Source: Xanthoparmelia taractica
Lineage: Eukaryota; Ascomycota; Lecanoromycetes; Lecanorales; Parmeliaceae
DNA: 64,000 nucleotides
Direction: 5' to 3'
NCBI GenBank assembly: GCA_033085395.1
Contig: JANQBS010000001.1
Location: 248,001-312,000 of the forward strand
Each line of letters opens with the position of its first letter. Position 1 is the stretch's first letter. The position numbers and the translations under genes are program-made. The notes below the pieces were generated by a model. That model was not told where the DNA came from. It worked only from the letters and a program-made list of their open reading frames with translations, and ran no database searches. Below are positions 1 through 10,929 of the stretch, piece after piece.

Positions 1-131
1 GGAATGAAGCAACTCGTATTTATTCATCCAGCCCAACAGTTGTTGTGTAGGCAGGAGGGCGGTACGCAGGTACAAGTCTCGAGCCGGTACACTAGTGGCA
101 TTTCGCCGCGAAATTCCTTGGCAGCAATCAG

Positions 132-136
132 CCAAT
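132..136 (+). promoter_or_regulatory. CCAAT box upstream of the first gene
   Basis: A CCAAT pentamer inside GCCAATCAGG lies about 125 bases before the first gene's ATG, a usual distance for a site bound by the fungal CCAAT-binding (HAP/CBC) complex. Only the motif and its position support this. Confidence 0.3.
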
Positions 137-259
137 CAGGTTCTCGCCTCACATAACAAACAATGACGCGACCTTTCTTCTCGCTTTGATCTTTTTGTCT
201 GCTCCACCACAAACCTCACAGCTTCAATTCTTCCCCCAAATTCACCAGAATCTAGAATC

Positions 260-1322
260 ATGGCGAGGACAACGCAAAACAGTCGCCGAGGAGGCCCTTC
301 GAAACCACCAGCTACCATCCCAGCTGCATCCCCTGCGCCAAAGTCAATGCTCCCTCCTCGGCTTCGATTTCCTCTTCTCGTACTCTTCAGCCTGACCATC
401 TCCTCCTTCCTCTATTCTCTCGTCTCGCCATTTACCACCGGCGACCTCGCTACTGTCAGCAAGAGCCGTGATAACTGGTGGGAAATAGCCGGATTACTTG
501 GGTGGAAGGCTACTCAGCTGGCTATTGGCTGGTTCGGAGGCTTTGACAGTACGATCTCATTGTTCATTCATGGCGACCCGAATCTGAATATGCATAGGTA
601 CTGATTTCGCTGCTCTGACCTTTCTGACCCACGTGCCATATCACTACTTCCTCTCGACCTTCTACAACATTAGGCCAACGACCTCAGCTTCCTGCATCGC
701 CATTGATACCTTGACGGCCTATGTCCCATTCTACCTTCTCAAGGTCTCTTCCAGCATACACAGCATCAAGACCCCCAAAGGTGTCGCCGCGAACCGTTCA
801 GTGATCAACGACACCGGTGTACAGGTATACACCAGCCTTCTCGCAGCAGGCATTTACACTGTGGTGGTCTTGGCCAGCTATAGCACCTGGCTGCGGAGTT
901 TTCTGGCGATCCATTTCGATGGCTTGCCCGACCTTTCTGCAGCTTACAACTCGAACTTCCCATGGCTCATTCTATCCTTCCTGCCTACTGGCTTTGCGGC
1001 AAAGGTGTTCCTCTTCACGCCAGCTACAGCCGCGAAAGCTGATAAATACGACAAACAAACAGCGGCGTTCAATCCAGAGACTGCTACACTTGGAGAGACC
1101 GTTATGTACAATCTCTGGGGATATTCACATAGGGCGAGAAAACTGATCAGGAGGACTGCCCTACTGGTTGCCGTTGGTGGAGCGCACACTATAATTCAAA
1201 CGTACGGTACTCTGGAAGGCGCAGAACTCGTGGGTGCCGCAGGGTGGTCGAGTGTCTGGGGTCTGGCAGCGACCCTGACGGGTGCAGCATTCCTATGGGT
1301 TGGAGACGTGAATGGTGTGTAA
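260..1322 (+). CDS. conserved multi-pass membrane protein, function unknown
   Basis: Two exons, 260-597 and 674-1322, encode 328 aa. The 76-base intron (GTACTG...TTAG) splits an Arg codon, and the frame continues cleanly across it. The N-terminus is short, basic and Ser/Pro-rich. Hydrophobic stretches follow near residues 33-57 and four or more times in the C-terminal half (for example TSLLAAGIYTVVVLASY and WLILSFLPTGFAAKVFLF), so a polytopic membrane protein is clear. No catalytic motif or transporter signature is visible. It looks like a conserved Pezizomycotina protein but I cannot name a family. Its 3' end faces that of the SEN15 gene, 264 bases away. Confidence 0.8.
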
Positions 1323-1586
1323 AGCCAGGAAGCTTTCGGAGTGAAGGCTCAATACGTGAGGAGAGATCCGCTGGTGGAGGATGGAAGAAGTCTGATATGA
1401 GTCTGATTTGAGAAGCTGGCGTTTAGCAGGATATACCACGAGAGCATTATCTTCTTCGGGTTGCAGCCGTTAGATCCGAGCTTCCCTCGTCACCAAAACC
1501 ATGGTTTTCAACAACTTAAACCTTTCTCAAAGCCTTGGCAAGTTTCAAAATGTCTTTCAAGTGGATCAAAGGACCGGTATAGGGTA

Positions 1587-2123
1587 TCAATTCTGTCTAG
1601 GTTTCACAATCCCATCATGCACGATATAGTACACAATAGTGCTATCATCCCCCACCGTAGCCAACAGCACTCTTTTCCCACCCCTCCTCCTTCTCTTTCC
1701 CCTCCCCTCTTCCCTTATCTCCTCCCCATCAACCTCAGGCGGTTCCTCCCCAACCGCATCAAACACCTCCGCGAACCGGCTCAGCGACCACTTCTCCAGA
1801 AGATGCGTTGGCAGCACCCACTCCCTCTCCACGTGGACCTCTTCGTCCTCCTCCTTCACCCCGGCCTTCAGCTCCTCAACCTGCTGATCCGGATGCACGT
1901 ATATCCTCTTCGGAGGCAAGCCGGAGATCAGTGGTCGGGGGAGTGGGGTGTTGGTGAGAGGTGAGTGCGTGTGGATGTGGAGGGAGACCCAGGAATGCTG
2001 GTGTTGGAGGTTGTGGAGGGTTTGGAGGGCGAGGTTGTGGTGGTGGGGGGAGTGTGTGGAGGGTGGGGGGTGGGAGGTGATGAGGGAGGTGAGGGCGGAG
2101 GATTGAGGTGAGATCGCCGTCAT
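1587..2123 (-). CDS. SEN15: tRNA-splicing endonuclease subunit Sen15
   Basis: An intronless 178-aa protein. The C-terminal two thirds match the Sen15 family: a PPKRIYVHPDQQ block, then EWVLPTHLLEKWSLSRFAEVFDA, an acidic/basic linker, and the closing strand-rich block LLATVGDDSTIVYYIVHDG followed by the conserved end KPRQN. Sen15 is a non-catalytic structural subunit of the heterotetrameric endonuclease (Sen2/Sen34/Sen54/Sen15) that cuts introns out of pre-tRNA. The first 60 residues are His/Ser/Pro-rich and low complexity; the coding DNA there is strongly purine-biased on the plus strand. The ATG at 2123 opens the only long frame. Transcription diverges from the DUF2985 gene. Confidence 0.88.
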   Translation of the reverse strand: MTAISPQSSALTSLITSHPPPSTHSPHHHNLALQTLHNLQHQHSWVSLHIHTHSPLTNTPLPRPLISGLPPKRIYVHPDQQVEELKAGVKEEDEEVHVEREWVLPTHLLEKWSLSRFAEVFDAVGEEPPEVDGEEIREEGRGKRRRRGGKRVLLATVGDDSTIVYYIVHDGIVKPRQN

Positions 2124-2751
2124 GGTGGATGAAGCTTTCTTGGAGCTGGTAGATAGGTTGGCGAGTCCAGAGGGTTGTTTAGTGATCTAGCATGCTTGAA
2201 GTGCTGACTCGGAGGCCTGGATGGTTGCGGCGCATGGTCAGTAATCACTGTGCAGGTTTCTTCCCCCTTTTGAAGCGGGTGATAGATGATCGGCCTATTT
2301 TGTAAGTATCGATATATCATTACCAGATTTCAAGATCTGTTGGCACAGTTGGCACCATAGTCTGCAGCCAATCATCATTGAATCCTCGGTGCAGGGTCAA
2401 CGCTAATTGGTTATGAAACTTATGGAAATTTATGAAATCGTCCATGGGGATCCACTTTTTGACTGTTGTTGATCATGACCTCTCCGCCGGTCTACTTCAC
2501 ACCTCTTCTTCTACTGCTCCTCTATATTCATATTGCCTTCGTTGTATCAAAATCAAAAATTGCGACTTGAAAGTTGCGAGACTGCTTGCTCTGTCGACCG
2601 CCGACATCCGTTACCCATCCCAACAATGTCTCTCGTTTGACCAATTCACTTCTACATAAATCCACCAGCTCTAGTAGGTAGGAGAAGAATATCGTTTTGG
2701 ACCTTCGGTCATTACACCATAGCCATCGCGAGCTAAGACCATCCTTCAATC
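2124..2751. other. intergenic, divergent promoter region
   Basis: This holds the leaders and promoters of the SEN15 and DUF2985 genes, transcribed away from each other. The short open frames lack coding character. No clear TATA box was found. Confidence 0.5.
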
Positions 2752-4503
2752 ATGGCGGAGGACAAAAGAGCAAATTCGCCTCCTCCTCAAACTCCCTTAT
2801 CCGCTGTGGAACGCATGGACACCGCAAAGACGAGAAATCGATCGTCTACTGCAAGTTCAGGCAGAGTGAGAAGTGCTTCGCTCAGATTCCTACAGTCGAG
2901 TCCGCCGGTTGGCATGTGGCAAGCCACCGGCAATGTTCTCGCACAAGCACCAACACCAGCAGAGATTCGAAGTGGAAGCTTTTCTCATGATGGCTGGGAT
3001 CGAGAAATGCAGCGGAGGAATAGCACAGTTAGTGAAGAAAGTAGCAGACGCTTGTCAAGAACGAATTCGGCGCAAACTCCTGGGAGTCTGCAAAGACAGC
3101 AGACAAATACAAATCCACTAGACGCACACACCGAGGCCGTAGACGAGGGTATTCCCGTCTCTCCCATTGTCCCGCGGGGGACGGTAGCTAGCCAGACCAT
3201 TACTACACAAGCAACAGAGCCTCCTCAGCGACACACTGTTATAGAAGATGATGACGACGATCCGTTCTCAAAATTTATTGGACGGGGCAAAATCGATAAT
3301 CAATCCTACGTACGCAAACCTCAGACCACCGGTCCTGGAAAGGCTGCACGACCTAAGAGTTCAGCTGATCCTTATGCTATTCCCAACGACGACGAAGAAG
3401 AAGAAGAAGATGGTGAGCCACTTGATGAAGGAGACAACAACAAGCGCCTTCCGAAGAAGTTTCAGGAACTCACGGGCGAACCGGTGTCGTTGAGCGGCGG
3501 GAAAGGCGAAAAGCTGACCACAGTCACCACTGGCACTGCTCGTCCCTCATCCTCCTCATCCGCTTCTAAAGAGCTGGGGCCTAACGCCGACGGCGTCTAT
3601 CCCAACGGCTACAAATTTCCCCCCAAACACACCTGGGGCGAAGCGACCAAGATCGGGCTAAAAGCCTTCTGGAAGTTCACCATCACACCACTCGGTTTCC
3701 TCATCGTCCTATACGGCCTTAATGTCGTGGCTTGGGGTGGTATGCTATTCTTACTACTCATCGGCGGGGGACAAGAATTCATGTGCTACCCACCCGGCTC
3801 ACATGGCGAGAAGGACTGCAACAACATCAACTCACCGCGCCGCATCTGGATCGAAATCGACTCTCAGATCCTCAATGCCCTATTCTGCGTCACAGGTTTC
3901 GGTCTCATACCCTGGCGCTTCCGCGACTTTTACTATCTAATGAAATTCCGCATCCGCCACGATCAGTCCGCCCTGCGCAGATTGGCCGGTATCCACAGAG
4001 CCTGGTTCCGCCTTGCCGGAAGCGAGAACCTCCCCACTGACCCCGACGCCCCCGTCGATGACCCGGAGGACAACCCCGCCATCCCACTGCCGCCTTCCAA
4101 GATCCCAGACGCTCCTCTGACAGGTGTCCGTGCGCCCCCCACCCGCATGTGGAAACTCGACTACGTGATCTGGGCTTTCGTCCTCAATACATTCCTCCAA
4201 GCTGTCCTTTCGGGCTTCATGTGGGGGTTCAACAGGTACAAGCGACCGAGCTGGAGCACGGGGACGTTTGTGGCGTTGGCGTGTATAGTTGCGGGACTGG
4301 GAGGGTTGATGTCGTTTCAGGAGGGGAAGAGGGTGAAGAAGTTTGAAGGCATACCCGTAAAGGCTGGGAAGATGCTGGCGGATGTAGAGAGGGATGTTGT
4401 CGTCGGCGGAGAGAAAAAGGATAAGAGGGAGAAGAAGAAGAGCGTGAAGAAGGATAAAACGACGGTAGAGGAGAAGGGACCAGCGCCCGCTACTGGTGTA
4501 TAG
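2752..4503 (+). CDS. DUF2985 family membrane protein
   Basis: An intronless 583-aa protein. Residues 1-290 are disordered, rich in Ser/Thr/Arg, with an acidic run (DDEEEEEEDGE) near 220. From about 295 follows the conserved core: KHTWGEATKIGLKAFWKF, a membrane segment at about 304-340, a Cys-containing loop (FMCYPPGSHGEKDCNN), the RRIWIEIDSQILNALFCVTG segment with IPWRFRDFYYL, and two more membrane segments at about 470-495 and 504-522. The C-terminus is a basic Lys-rich tail. This arrangement is that of DUF2985, a fungal family of unknown function sometimes mislabelled alpha-L-rhamnosidase; no glycosidase domain is visible. Likely a membrane protein with a long cytosolic phosphorylatable N-terminus. 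Confidence 0.82.
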   Translation: MAEDKRANSPPPQTPLSAVERMDTAKTRNRSSTASSGRVRSASLRFLQSSPPVGMWQATGNVLAQAPTPAEIRSGSFSHDGWDREMQRRNSTVSEESSRRLSRTNSAQTPGSLQRQQTNTNPLDAHTEAVDEGIPVSPIVPRGTVASQTITTQATEPPQRHTVIEDDDDDPFSKFIGRGKIDNQSYVRKPQTTGPGKAARPKSSADPYAIPNDDEEEEEDGEPLDEGDNNKRLPKKFQELTGEPVSLSGGKGEKLTTVTTGTARPSSSSSASKELGPNADGVYPNGYKFPPKHTWGEATKIGLKAFWKFTITPLGFLIVLYGLNVVAWGGMLFLLLIGGGQEFMCYPPGSHGEKDCNNINSPRRIWIEIDSQILNALFCVTGFGLIPWRFRDFYYLMKFRIRHDQSALRRLAGIHRAWFRLAGSENLPTDPDAPVDDPEDNPAIPLPPSKIPDAPLTGVRAPPTRMWKLDYVIWAFVLNTFLQAVLSGFMWGFNRYKRPSWSTGTFVALACIVAGLGGLMSFQEGKRVKKFEGIPVKAGKMLADVERDVVVGGEKKDKREKKKSVKKDKTTVEEKGPAPATGV

Positions 4504-4539
4504 TGAGGATCTCCCTTTGTTGGGCATTGCATTGGGTAT

Positions 4540-5279
4540 CTAGTGTATGCTTTTTGAAGATATATACCAAATTACAATGGCAAGATAATATCTATATTGT
4601 ATAATAATCCTTGCGTATCCCATATTGACAAGTCGGTGTCGGTTCACTTGTCCAGCGGTCCTTAGTTTCATAGTCCCCGTCAAGGCTTGCTGCTTGTTCA
4701 TGTTTTGATTACCAGACTCAATACTCGCATAGATCATTCGGTAAAGGAACCAGAGATACGACTTTCCCGGATCGATGAGTTCTTGGGGACGAGTAATAGT
4801 AACAATACGTACAGTCGCAGGACAGGTCCAGCAAGTTTTGGACCTCAAGGGTAAGTTTACTTTGTCATCCGCAGCAAACGACCTTATGGACCATTTGTAC
4901 CTCCGTTCAGAAACACGAGTGAATGAATAGTATGCCCACAAGCTCGGCCCCCGCGAGAAAGGCTTTAGCCCATTCAGCCGTGGGAATACCCTGCTTTCTC
5001 TCTCCCTTCCAATCATCCCATAACTCCTCATATCGACCTGATTCTCAGGGTATTCTTCAATAAGTTCCTCAGCGCTGCCGATTCTCATTACTGGCTTTTT
5101 GAAACCTATCCGCAATCCGTTCTGCAAGCCGTCCTTTCTGGCCAATCTAGGTCCAGCTTTCAGATGCTTTGCTGGGCTCTGCGAGGGATTAGGACTTGAG
5201 GGTCTTGACCCGTCTGTAATTGGCTCGTGAATCGGACTATGAAACCACTCACAACTGCATCACGGCTCTGTCTGAGCAT
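4540..5279 (-). CDS. hypothetical protein, two exons, no recognised domain
   Basis: Model: exon 1 5279-5253 (MLRQSRDAV), intron 5252-5179 (74 bases, GTGAGT donor, TCCTAATCC branch, TCGCAG acceptor), exon 2 5178-4540; 221 aa. Both exons are phase 0 and the joined product reads as real protein (SPAKHLKAGPRLARKDG, PFSRGPSLWAYYSFTRVSE, PGKSYLWFLYRMIYASIES). It carries a CWTC pair but no other metal ligands. The last 30 residues look less convincing, so the true end may involve another intron. An upstream exon is possible, since the frame before the ATG also reads well. No family recognised. Confidence 0.42.
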
Positions 5280-5392
5280 GGAAGCTCGTTTGATACTTTG
5301 TTTCCAACTGTAGTTGCTGAGTTTATAGAATCTTGTAGAGATTGCGAACGTTGATGCTCATTCGTTATGATGCCAGAGGGTATGTGGTCAGG

Positions 5393-6754
5393 TTAACGCT
5401 GTCGTAGGGAGTCCTTGTAGTTCTCCCAGAAGTCGACGCACTCAACGTGACCCCAATGCTCCACCCACCATTCTCCGAAGCTATCCTCTACGTCAACGTC
5501 TACCTTTGCTACTCTCTCATCTCTCTTGATGCCACACAGGAAGCAACATTTGGGCGCAGACACCATCCCCTCGCTAGGTTTCCCTTGTCGGATCGGCATA
5601 TTGTCCGCAATTTCGGGGATCTTGAAGCGCTCATGCTCGGGCAACTGGCTGTTCAGGGCGGCAATCATAGACTTCAATGGTCCAACCTGCTGCTTCCAAA
5701 CCTGCAGCGCTTCGGCAGCTTCTTGATCTTCGCGCCGGCTTTCAACTTTGTCTAATCCGGCGAGCTTCATGCCGCCTACCTTGCCAGAATGGGCCGGCCC
5801 AATCTTCATGCTTTGGGCGAGGAGACTGTCACGTTTCCAGCGGAGCTTGCGGCCAGCAAGGATGCGAGCTGCCGCTCGGACAACGGAAAGCAACGCGCGG
5901 ATCTGCGAGAGTGTAATTGGCTGGTCTAGCGGCGGATGTGATGTGAGCGTTTTCAAGTCTGTAGCGAGAGACCCAAAGATCTTTACGATGACGGGGAGGA
6001 GAACGGAAGGTGGTGGAATGTTTGAGGGCGGAGGCCCAAGATTTGGAACATTGGCTTTTTCCAAAGTCCGCAAGACTGGAGCTTTTGACGACTCCGGCCC
6101 AGGCTTTGCTGCTTCGGCCGCTTCGAAGTCGACCCATGGTTCTTCATCCATCGTCGGGTTTTCAGAGTCTGTTGCTTTGGTTGCTTCGCCTCGGCGCTTG
6201 GAGGGATCTTCCGAGGACTGGAGTCGAGCGTTCGTATGTCTTAGTGGTCCTTGGCTACCGTTCGTCTTGACAATAGCGGGAATCGGAGACGTAGGGATAT
6301 ACTCTTTGACACTTGCCGTTGGATGAGGAAGGACGCTGATAGGCTCTTTAGATCTAACATGATCAGCCAATGTCCGCTCTGCCTCTTTCTTCTGCCTTGT
6401 AGATTCCACATCGGCATCAAATATGACTGACTGCTGAGAAAAGTCTCCCCAGTCGTCATCGTTGCTTAAAGCAGCTTGGACGTCCGTAGTAGATGAATGA
6501 ATATAAGGTTGCAAAGATCCTGCACTCGTTGAAGACTTTTGTACTCCACTCCCTTCTGAGGCTACAGTGTACCTGACAGCATTGGGAAGCGATAAAGAAC
6601 TTTGAGTGTGCGTGACAATATCATTTCCTGGGACTTCAAAATCCCCAAAATCATCTTCATCCACAAGGCCTCTGTTTGCAGAGTTCTGACTTGCGCCTGT
6701 ATGCCATGGATTCACCTGTAGACTTCCGAACTCTTTCAACAGATCCGATGACAT
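5393..6754 (-). CDS. DFGDFE-motif protein with C-terminal Cys/His end; possible clathrin-adaptor accessory factor
   Basis: An intronless 453-aa protein. The N-terminal half is disordered and repeats acidic aromatic motifs: DDFGDFE near residue 34, DDWGDF near 100 and EPWVDFE near 206. DFGxF motifs of this kind bind the ear domains of gamma-adaptin and GGA proteins in aftiphilin, synergin and similar accessory proteins. A helical region (about 245-380) follows, then a compact end with CCFLCG ... WWVEHWGHVECVDFW, which offers Cys-x2-Cys and His-x3-Cys ligands for one zinc. I infer a role in vesicle traffic. Some fungal homologues may carry a kinase label, but no kinase motifs are present. It diverges from the TBC gene. 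Confidence 0.75.
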   Translation of the reverse strand: MSSDLLKEFGSLQVNPWHTGASQNSANRGLVDEDDFGDFEVPGNDIVTHTQSSLSLPNAVRYTVASEGSGVQKSSTSAGSLQPYIHSSTTDVQAALSNDDDWGDFSQQSVIFDADVESTRQKKEAERTLADHVRSKEPISVLPHPTASVKEYIPTSPIPAIVKTNGSQGPLRHTNARLQSSEDPSKRRGEATKATDSENPTMDEEPWVDFEAAEAAKPGPESSKAPVLRTLEKANVPNLGPPPSNIPPPSVLLPVIVKIFGSLATDLKTLTSHPPLDQPITLSQIRALLSVVRAAARILAGRKLRWKRDSLLAQSMKIGPAHSGKVGGMKLAGLDKVESRREDQEAAEALQVWKQQVGPLKSMIAALNSQLPEHERFKIPEIADNMPIRQGKPSEGMVSAPKCCFLCGIKRDERVAKVDVDVEDSFGEWWVEHWGHVECVDFWENYKDSLRQR

Positions 6755-7137
6755 GTCGCGGTGTCGTCCATCCCCCAGCCCAAGAAGATGCTGTCACACC
6801 TAGTAGCCGTTGCTTTTAAAGCAACATAGCCATGGTATCATCTGTGAGGTTCCTCAAGCGGTATCTTGATCAACCATGATTTCGGGTTGGCAAATATGGT
6901 CGTTATAGAATCAGCCGCCTTCTGTACGATCTAATGGTGTTGTGTTTATTACGACTTGTGACTTTCGAATTTATAGTCTTGGGATTGGTCGCCCGCCGGC
7001 GAATCTCCGGGCAACCTCTGTTTGGAATTAACGATTGAACCGCTGTCGCTATCCCACAATAGCTCCAACATGTGACTGCTAAGACGTATGTGCCGTTACG
7101 TTCGAAAACCTGTCTAAAGATCTGGTATCATGCAGGA
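6755..7137. other. intergenic, divergent promoter region
   Basis: Promoter and leader space between the DFGDFE-motif gene and the TBC gene. No RNA gene or repeat seen. Confidence 0.5.
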
Positions 7138-9563
7138 ATGCGGCCTATCCCAGAAACAAAGTGAGTAGTCGAGCCCCAATAGTGGAAATTGGCAGCTGAT
7201 GCGGGACAAGGACTCGATGGAAAGCAACTCTCGCCCACAGTACCAATCTATTAGATCTTAGGAATGCGATAAAAGAAGGGGGCGTAAAAAGCCCTTGTGT
7301 TATTGGACTTCGATCAATATGCTGGAAGGCAAGAGATTCTGGTGGCTTCAAGACAAGGGCGTGATTGACAATACAATAACTACAGGCGTTCCTCCTGTTC
7401 AAGAGCCTTGAAAAGTCGACATGGGCCAAAACGCTCTCCGACTCCAGAAGTGCATATACCAGTCTCAGAGAACATTTTCTCAAAAACATCGAGAACCCTG
7501 ATGACCTATCAGCCGAAGATCCTTTGACAGATACCGAGACGGTAAGCCACACCGTCCTCCAGCTCTGCGATCGATAGCAGCGACGCCAACGTAGTCGTCT
7601 GACCGTTCACTAAGACCTTAAAAGTCTCCTTGGAATACTTTACGCCTGGATGAGGAGCTTCGAGCTGAGATCTTTCAAGATGTGGAGCGATGTATGCCGG
7701 AGAATCTGTACTTTCGAGAGCCGCACACACAGAGCATGCTGCTTGAGGTTTTATTTGTATATTGCAAGCTTAATCGAGATATTGGCTACCGACAAGGCAT
7801 GCATGAGGTCCTGGCGCCGATTCTGTGGGTCGTCTCGCGCGATGCTATCGATTCTCAAAGCCTTGGGCCGGACCATGCCGACCTCGATGGTCTGACGTTG
7901 GCATCTCTAGATAATCGATATGTCGAACATGATGCCTTCACTCTTTTTGCGGCTATCATGCAGACTGTCAAGACGTTCTACGAGGTGGGCAGCAACAATG
8001 AGCCGGCAACGGCAGGCTTACTGAACAACTCGCCCATAGTGGAGAGAAGTAAACGTATACACGAGAACTATCTACAACACGCAGACCCTGAGCTTGCAGA
8101 GCATTTGACAGCCATTGAGATTCTCCCGCAGATTTTTTTAATCAGATGGGTTAGACTCCTATTCGGCAGAGAATTTCCCTTCGAGGACCTTCTTGCCCTT
8201 TGGGATGTTCTATTTGCCGAAGACCCGGCACTGGATTTGGTAGATCTGATCTCTGTGAGTATGCTTCTGCGCATACGATGGCAGCGTAGGTTCTTCCCAA
8301 GGCAGGATATGAAGACGGTTGTTGCTGACTATCCTAGTCCTTGAATCAGACTACTCTGCAGCATTAACGCTGCTTTTACGATATCCTGTTCCTACGGCTC
8401 CGTACGGACCGTCTACCTTCGTTGGAGATGCTCTGTATCTGCGTGAAAATCTCCTGCTTGACGGAGGTGACCACATCATCTCCAAATACTCTAGGAGGGC
8501 ACCTGAGACAACAGTGACACGCAAGCTCCCAAAGAAAGTCAGACGCGCAAGAACTGCGGAGCAAACAGCTGCTCAAAAGACGCAGCCTCCTCAGAAGGCT
8601 TTAAGCCCAAGACTATCGCCTGCTAGGATTCTGCAAAATCAAGGTGGAATTGAAGGCATCATTCATGAAGCCGCTAAAAACGTCTATAACCAAGGTGAGA
8701 AATGGGGAGTGGCTAAAGCGCTGCGTGGCGCTGTGCAAGGCTTCCAGTCCGGCAACAACTCGCCAAGACGACTACCGATTAAGTCTCGGTGGTCCCTTGA
8801 CAGTGGCACAAACGTTCCCGAAAGTCCAAAGGAACTAGTTGCAAAGGTTCAATATCTTGAAGAGCGCAACAAATCATTGGCAAAATTGTTGGAGAAGGCC
8901 ACGGCGGAACTTTGGGCTCAACAGAGGGACACTAACCAGAAGCCAAGTGAGACGACGGCAGAAGTCTTGAGTTTAGCCATAGCGAAGGTACAGTTTGTGC
9001 AGGTGTACCTGGAACATTCAACGATGCCACTGCCTTCTGAGTGTCTTTCGCCTGAAGAGACAAAACATGAGACCACCCTTGGAACAGACACTGGACTGAC
9101 TACATCAGGTGCAGCAGTGCCTCCGCTGCACCAGGTTCAGATGGACGGGGCGACTGATGAAAAGAGTACCAGTGAGGTTACTGGCGCAGTTGAAATTTTG
9201 GATCCCTCTGTCCAGCGGACGGCACCCGCTACAGTCAAACCCCTTCCATCTACGCCCAAAGTTGGTAGTCCGTCAAAGTCCTCCGGGCTATTACCATTGT
9301 CGCAGCCTCGGCCAGCGCTTGCTCAGTCTTCTTTCTCCTGGATGCTAGGAGAAGATCAGCAAAAGTCGGGCTTCGTGTCTGCGTCGCCATTCACATCAGA
9401 GAGGTCAGACGGGCGACGGAAAGGGGTTCGGCTGTTTGGAGACGAGAAGCGGGAAGGTAGCAGGAACCGGAGAGGCTCAAACCCGAACGGTAACGGCGGC
9501 GACAGCGACGATGGTGGGGATGTATTCACTATGGGAACTCTCAAGAGCGGGAAGCTGAAATAG
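7138..9563 (+). CDS. TBC-domain RabGAP, TBC1D5-like
   Basis: Five exons: 7138-7160, 7241-7328, 7386-7541, 7625-8285, 8338-9563; 717 aa. All joins keep frame and rebuild the TBC fold: GLRSICWK/AFLLFKSLEKS across intron 2, then SPWNTLRLDEELRAEIFQDVER with the arginine finger at Arg111, and IGYRQGMHEVLAPILW with the glutamine finger at Gln146, then IRWVRLLFGREFPFEDLLALWD. Both catalytic fingers are present, so it should stimulate GTP hydrolysis by a Rab. The region after about residue 330 is disordered and ends in Gly/Asp repeats, with a short coiled coil near KVQYLEERNKSLAKLLEK. Layout fits the TBC1D5 class, linked to endosome/retromer and autophagy traffic. Intron 2 has a GC donor. The first exon is short and less certain. 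Confidence 0.88.
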
Positions 9564-10929
9564 AATTACTTCCTGCTCTTGCTTCCGGCCCGGTTTTCGG
9601 TTTACGGTTTACTTGACTATACATAAACGGCATATGTCTTAGAGATATACATGCTTTTCGTACATTAGTAGGCGTTGACTGTGTATACCGTGCCCAAAGG
9701 TATGCCCAAACAATCTTGACCTGTCAAAGAGGACCGTGCTCCGCGTCCCATTTATCGTACAAGCGAGCCGAACTAGAGGGGCTCTAGGCTTCTGCATGGA
9801 TACTTTCCCGTTGACCGTCGGATGATATGAAGAACGGGATGTCGGAACCCAGACGGTCGCAGGAAGATCAGCAAACTGGCGACTGGTCTTAGCATGGGGG
9901 TTCATGCAGACAATCCACCTTCCTGCATAATCTCCGCTGGAAGGGTCTCAACGCAGAATAGCCGTGTAAACGTGTTTGGCGCAGCAGGAACAATGAAGAA
10001 TGAATGCTGGCCGATAAGCAGGTCCTCGCCAAGCGTTGGCTGATAAAAGTATCACCGAGATCTTCCTATCATGGAGCCACTACCGAGCACGCCAATGACA
10101 GCGGGCGTTTTTACGCATCAGGATTAATGGTTGGTCTTTGGGTGAGCCAGGCACATGGAGATGAAAACTGAAGCCTGCAATCAGCACACAACGAATACTG
10201 TACTTTATACAGGTAATATAGTCGGATGCGAAACAAAAAAGATGGGATGGATGGGATGGTTGATCGTTTGCAGGCGCGGAAAACAGGATTTTGTTTTTGA
10301 TTGTATTATAGCCGTATCTTATTATTGGTTGCACAAAGGGTGGTAAAACGCAGGTGGGGAGCTAAGCTGTTTAAGGTAAGGTGAGGTAGGGTAGTCGGCA
10401 GATAGGAGCTGATCCCGGATCGTTTAGGGCATGTTCGGCTCCACGTTGCAGCTGCCTCCCAAATCATTCGCGACCGACTTCTCCATCTATCTTCCTCCAA
10501 CCAGAGCTTCAACAACAAGCAACACAGCAGTCGCACCTGCAGCAAAGGTAGGTACACCTTTATTCCCCCGCCTTATCAATAATAACCACCATCTTTTCTC
10601 TTCTAACAAACCATCATCTTCTATCCAGCAACCAAAAGACCTCGAGTTACACAAACCAATCAATTCGCATCAACAGCTCCGAATCGCCTTCGCGGATCAT
10701 CGGATCTACAAAAAGTCCATCACTACACTACAACAAGCAACTCTTATTGTCACCGGACCTTGTTCGTATCTCGTGAGTACTTCCACTCTGTCCGATATCG
10801 ACGTTCATTATATCGCCATTCGTCATTCACCACTCTCATCACGTCATCCGACCAGTTCCCTCAACACCCAAGCTGACTCACACGCTTTTGCCCAGCAGAG
10901 ATACAAACCACCCCAAACCTATCAACGAC
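9564..10929. other. intergenic: TBC 3' region and long STB3-like leader
   Basis: The first part is the 3' flank of the TBC gene. From about 10400 the sequence turns pyrimidine- and CA-rich, as expected of the leader of the next gene. It contains an ATG at 10431 opening a 176-codon Ser/Thr/Pro-rich frame that overlaps the STB3-like start in another frame; I treat this as leader. A potential donor (AAAGGTAGGT) near 10547 suggests a leader intron. Confidence 0.45.

Noticed and set aside
2752..4503. Alpha-L-rhamnosidase label for the DUF2985 protein
   Set aside because: The protein is a multi-pass membrane protein without a glycosidase domain.
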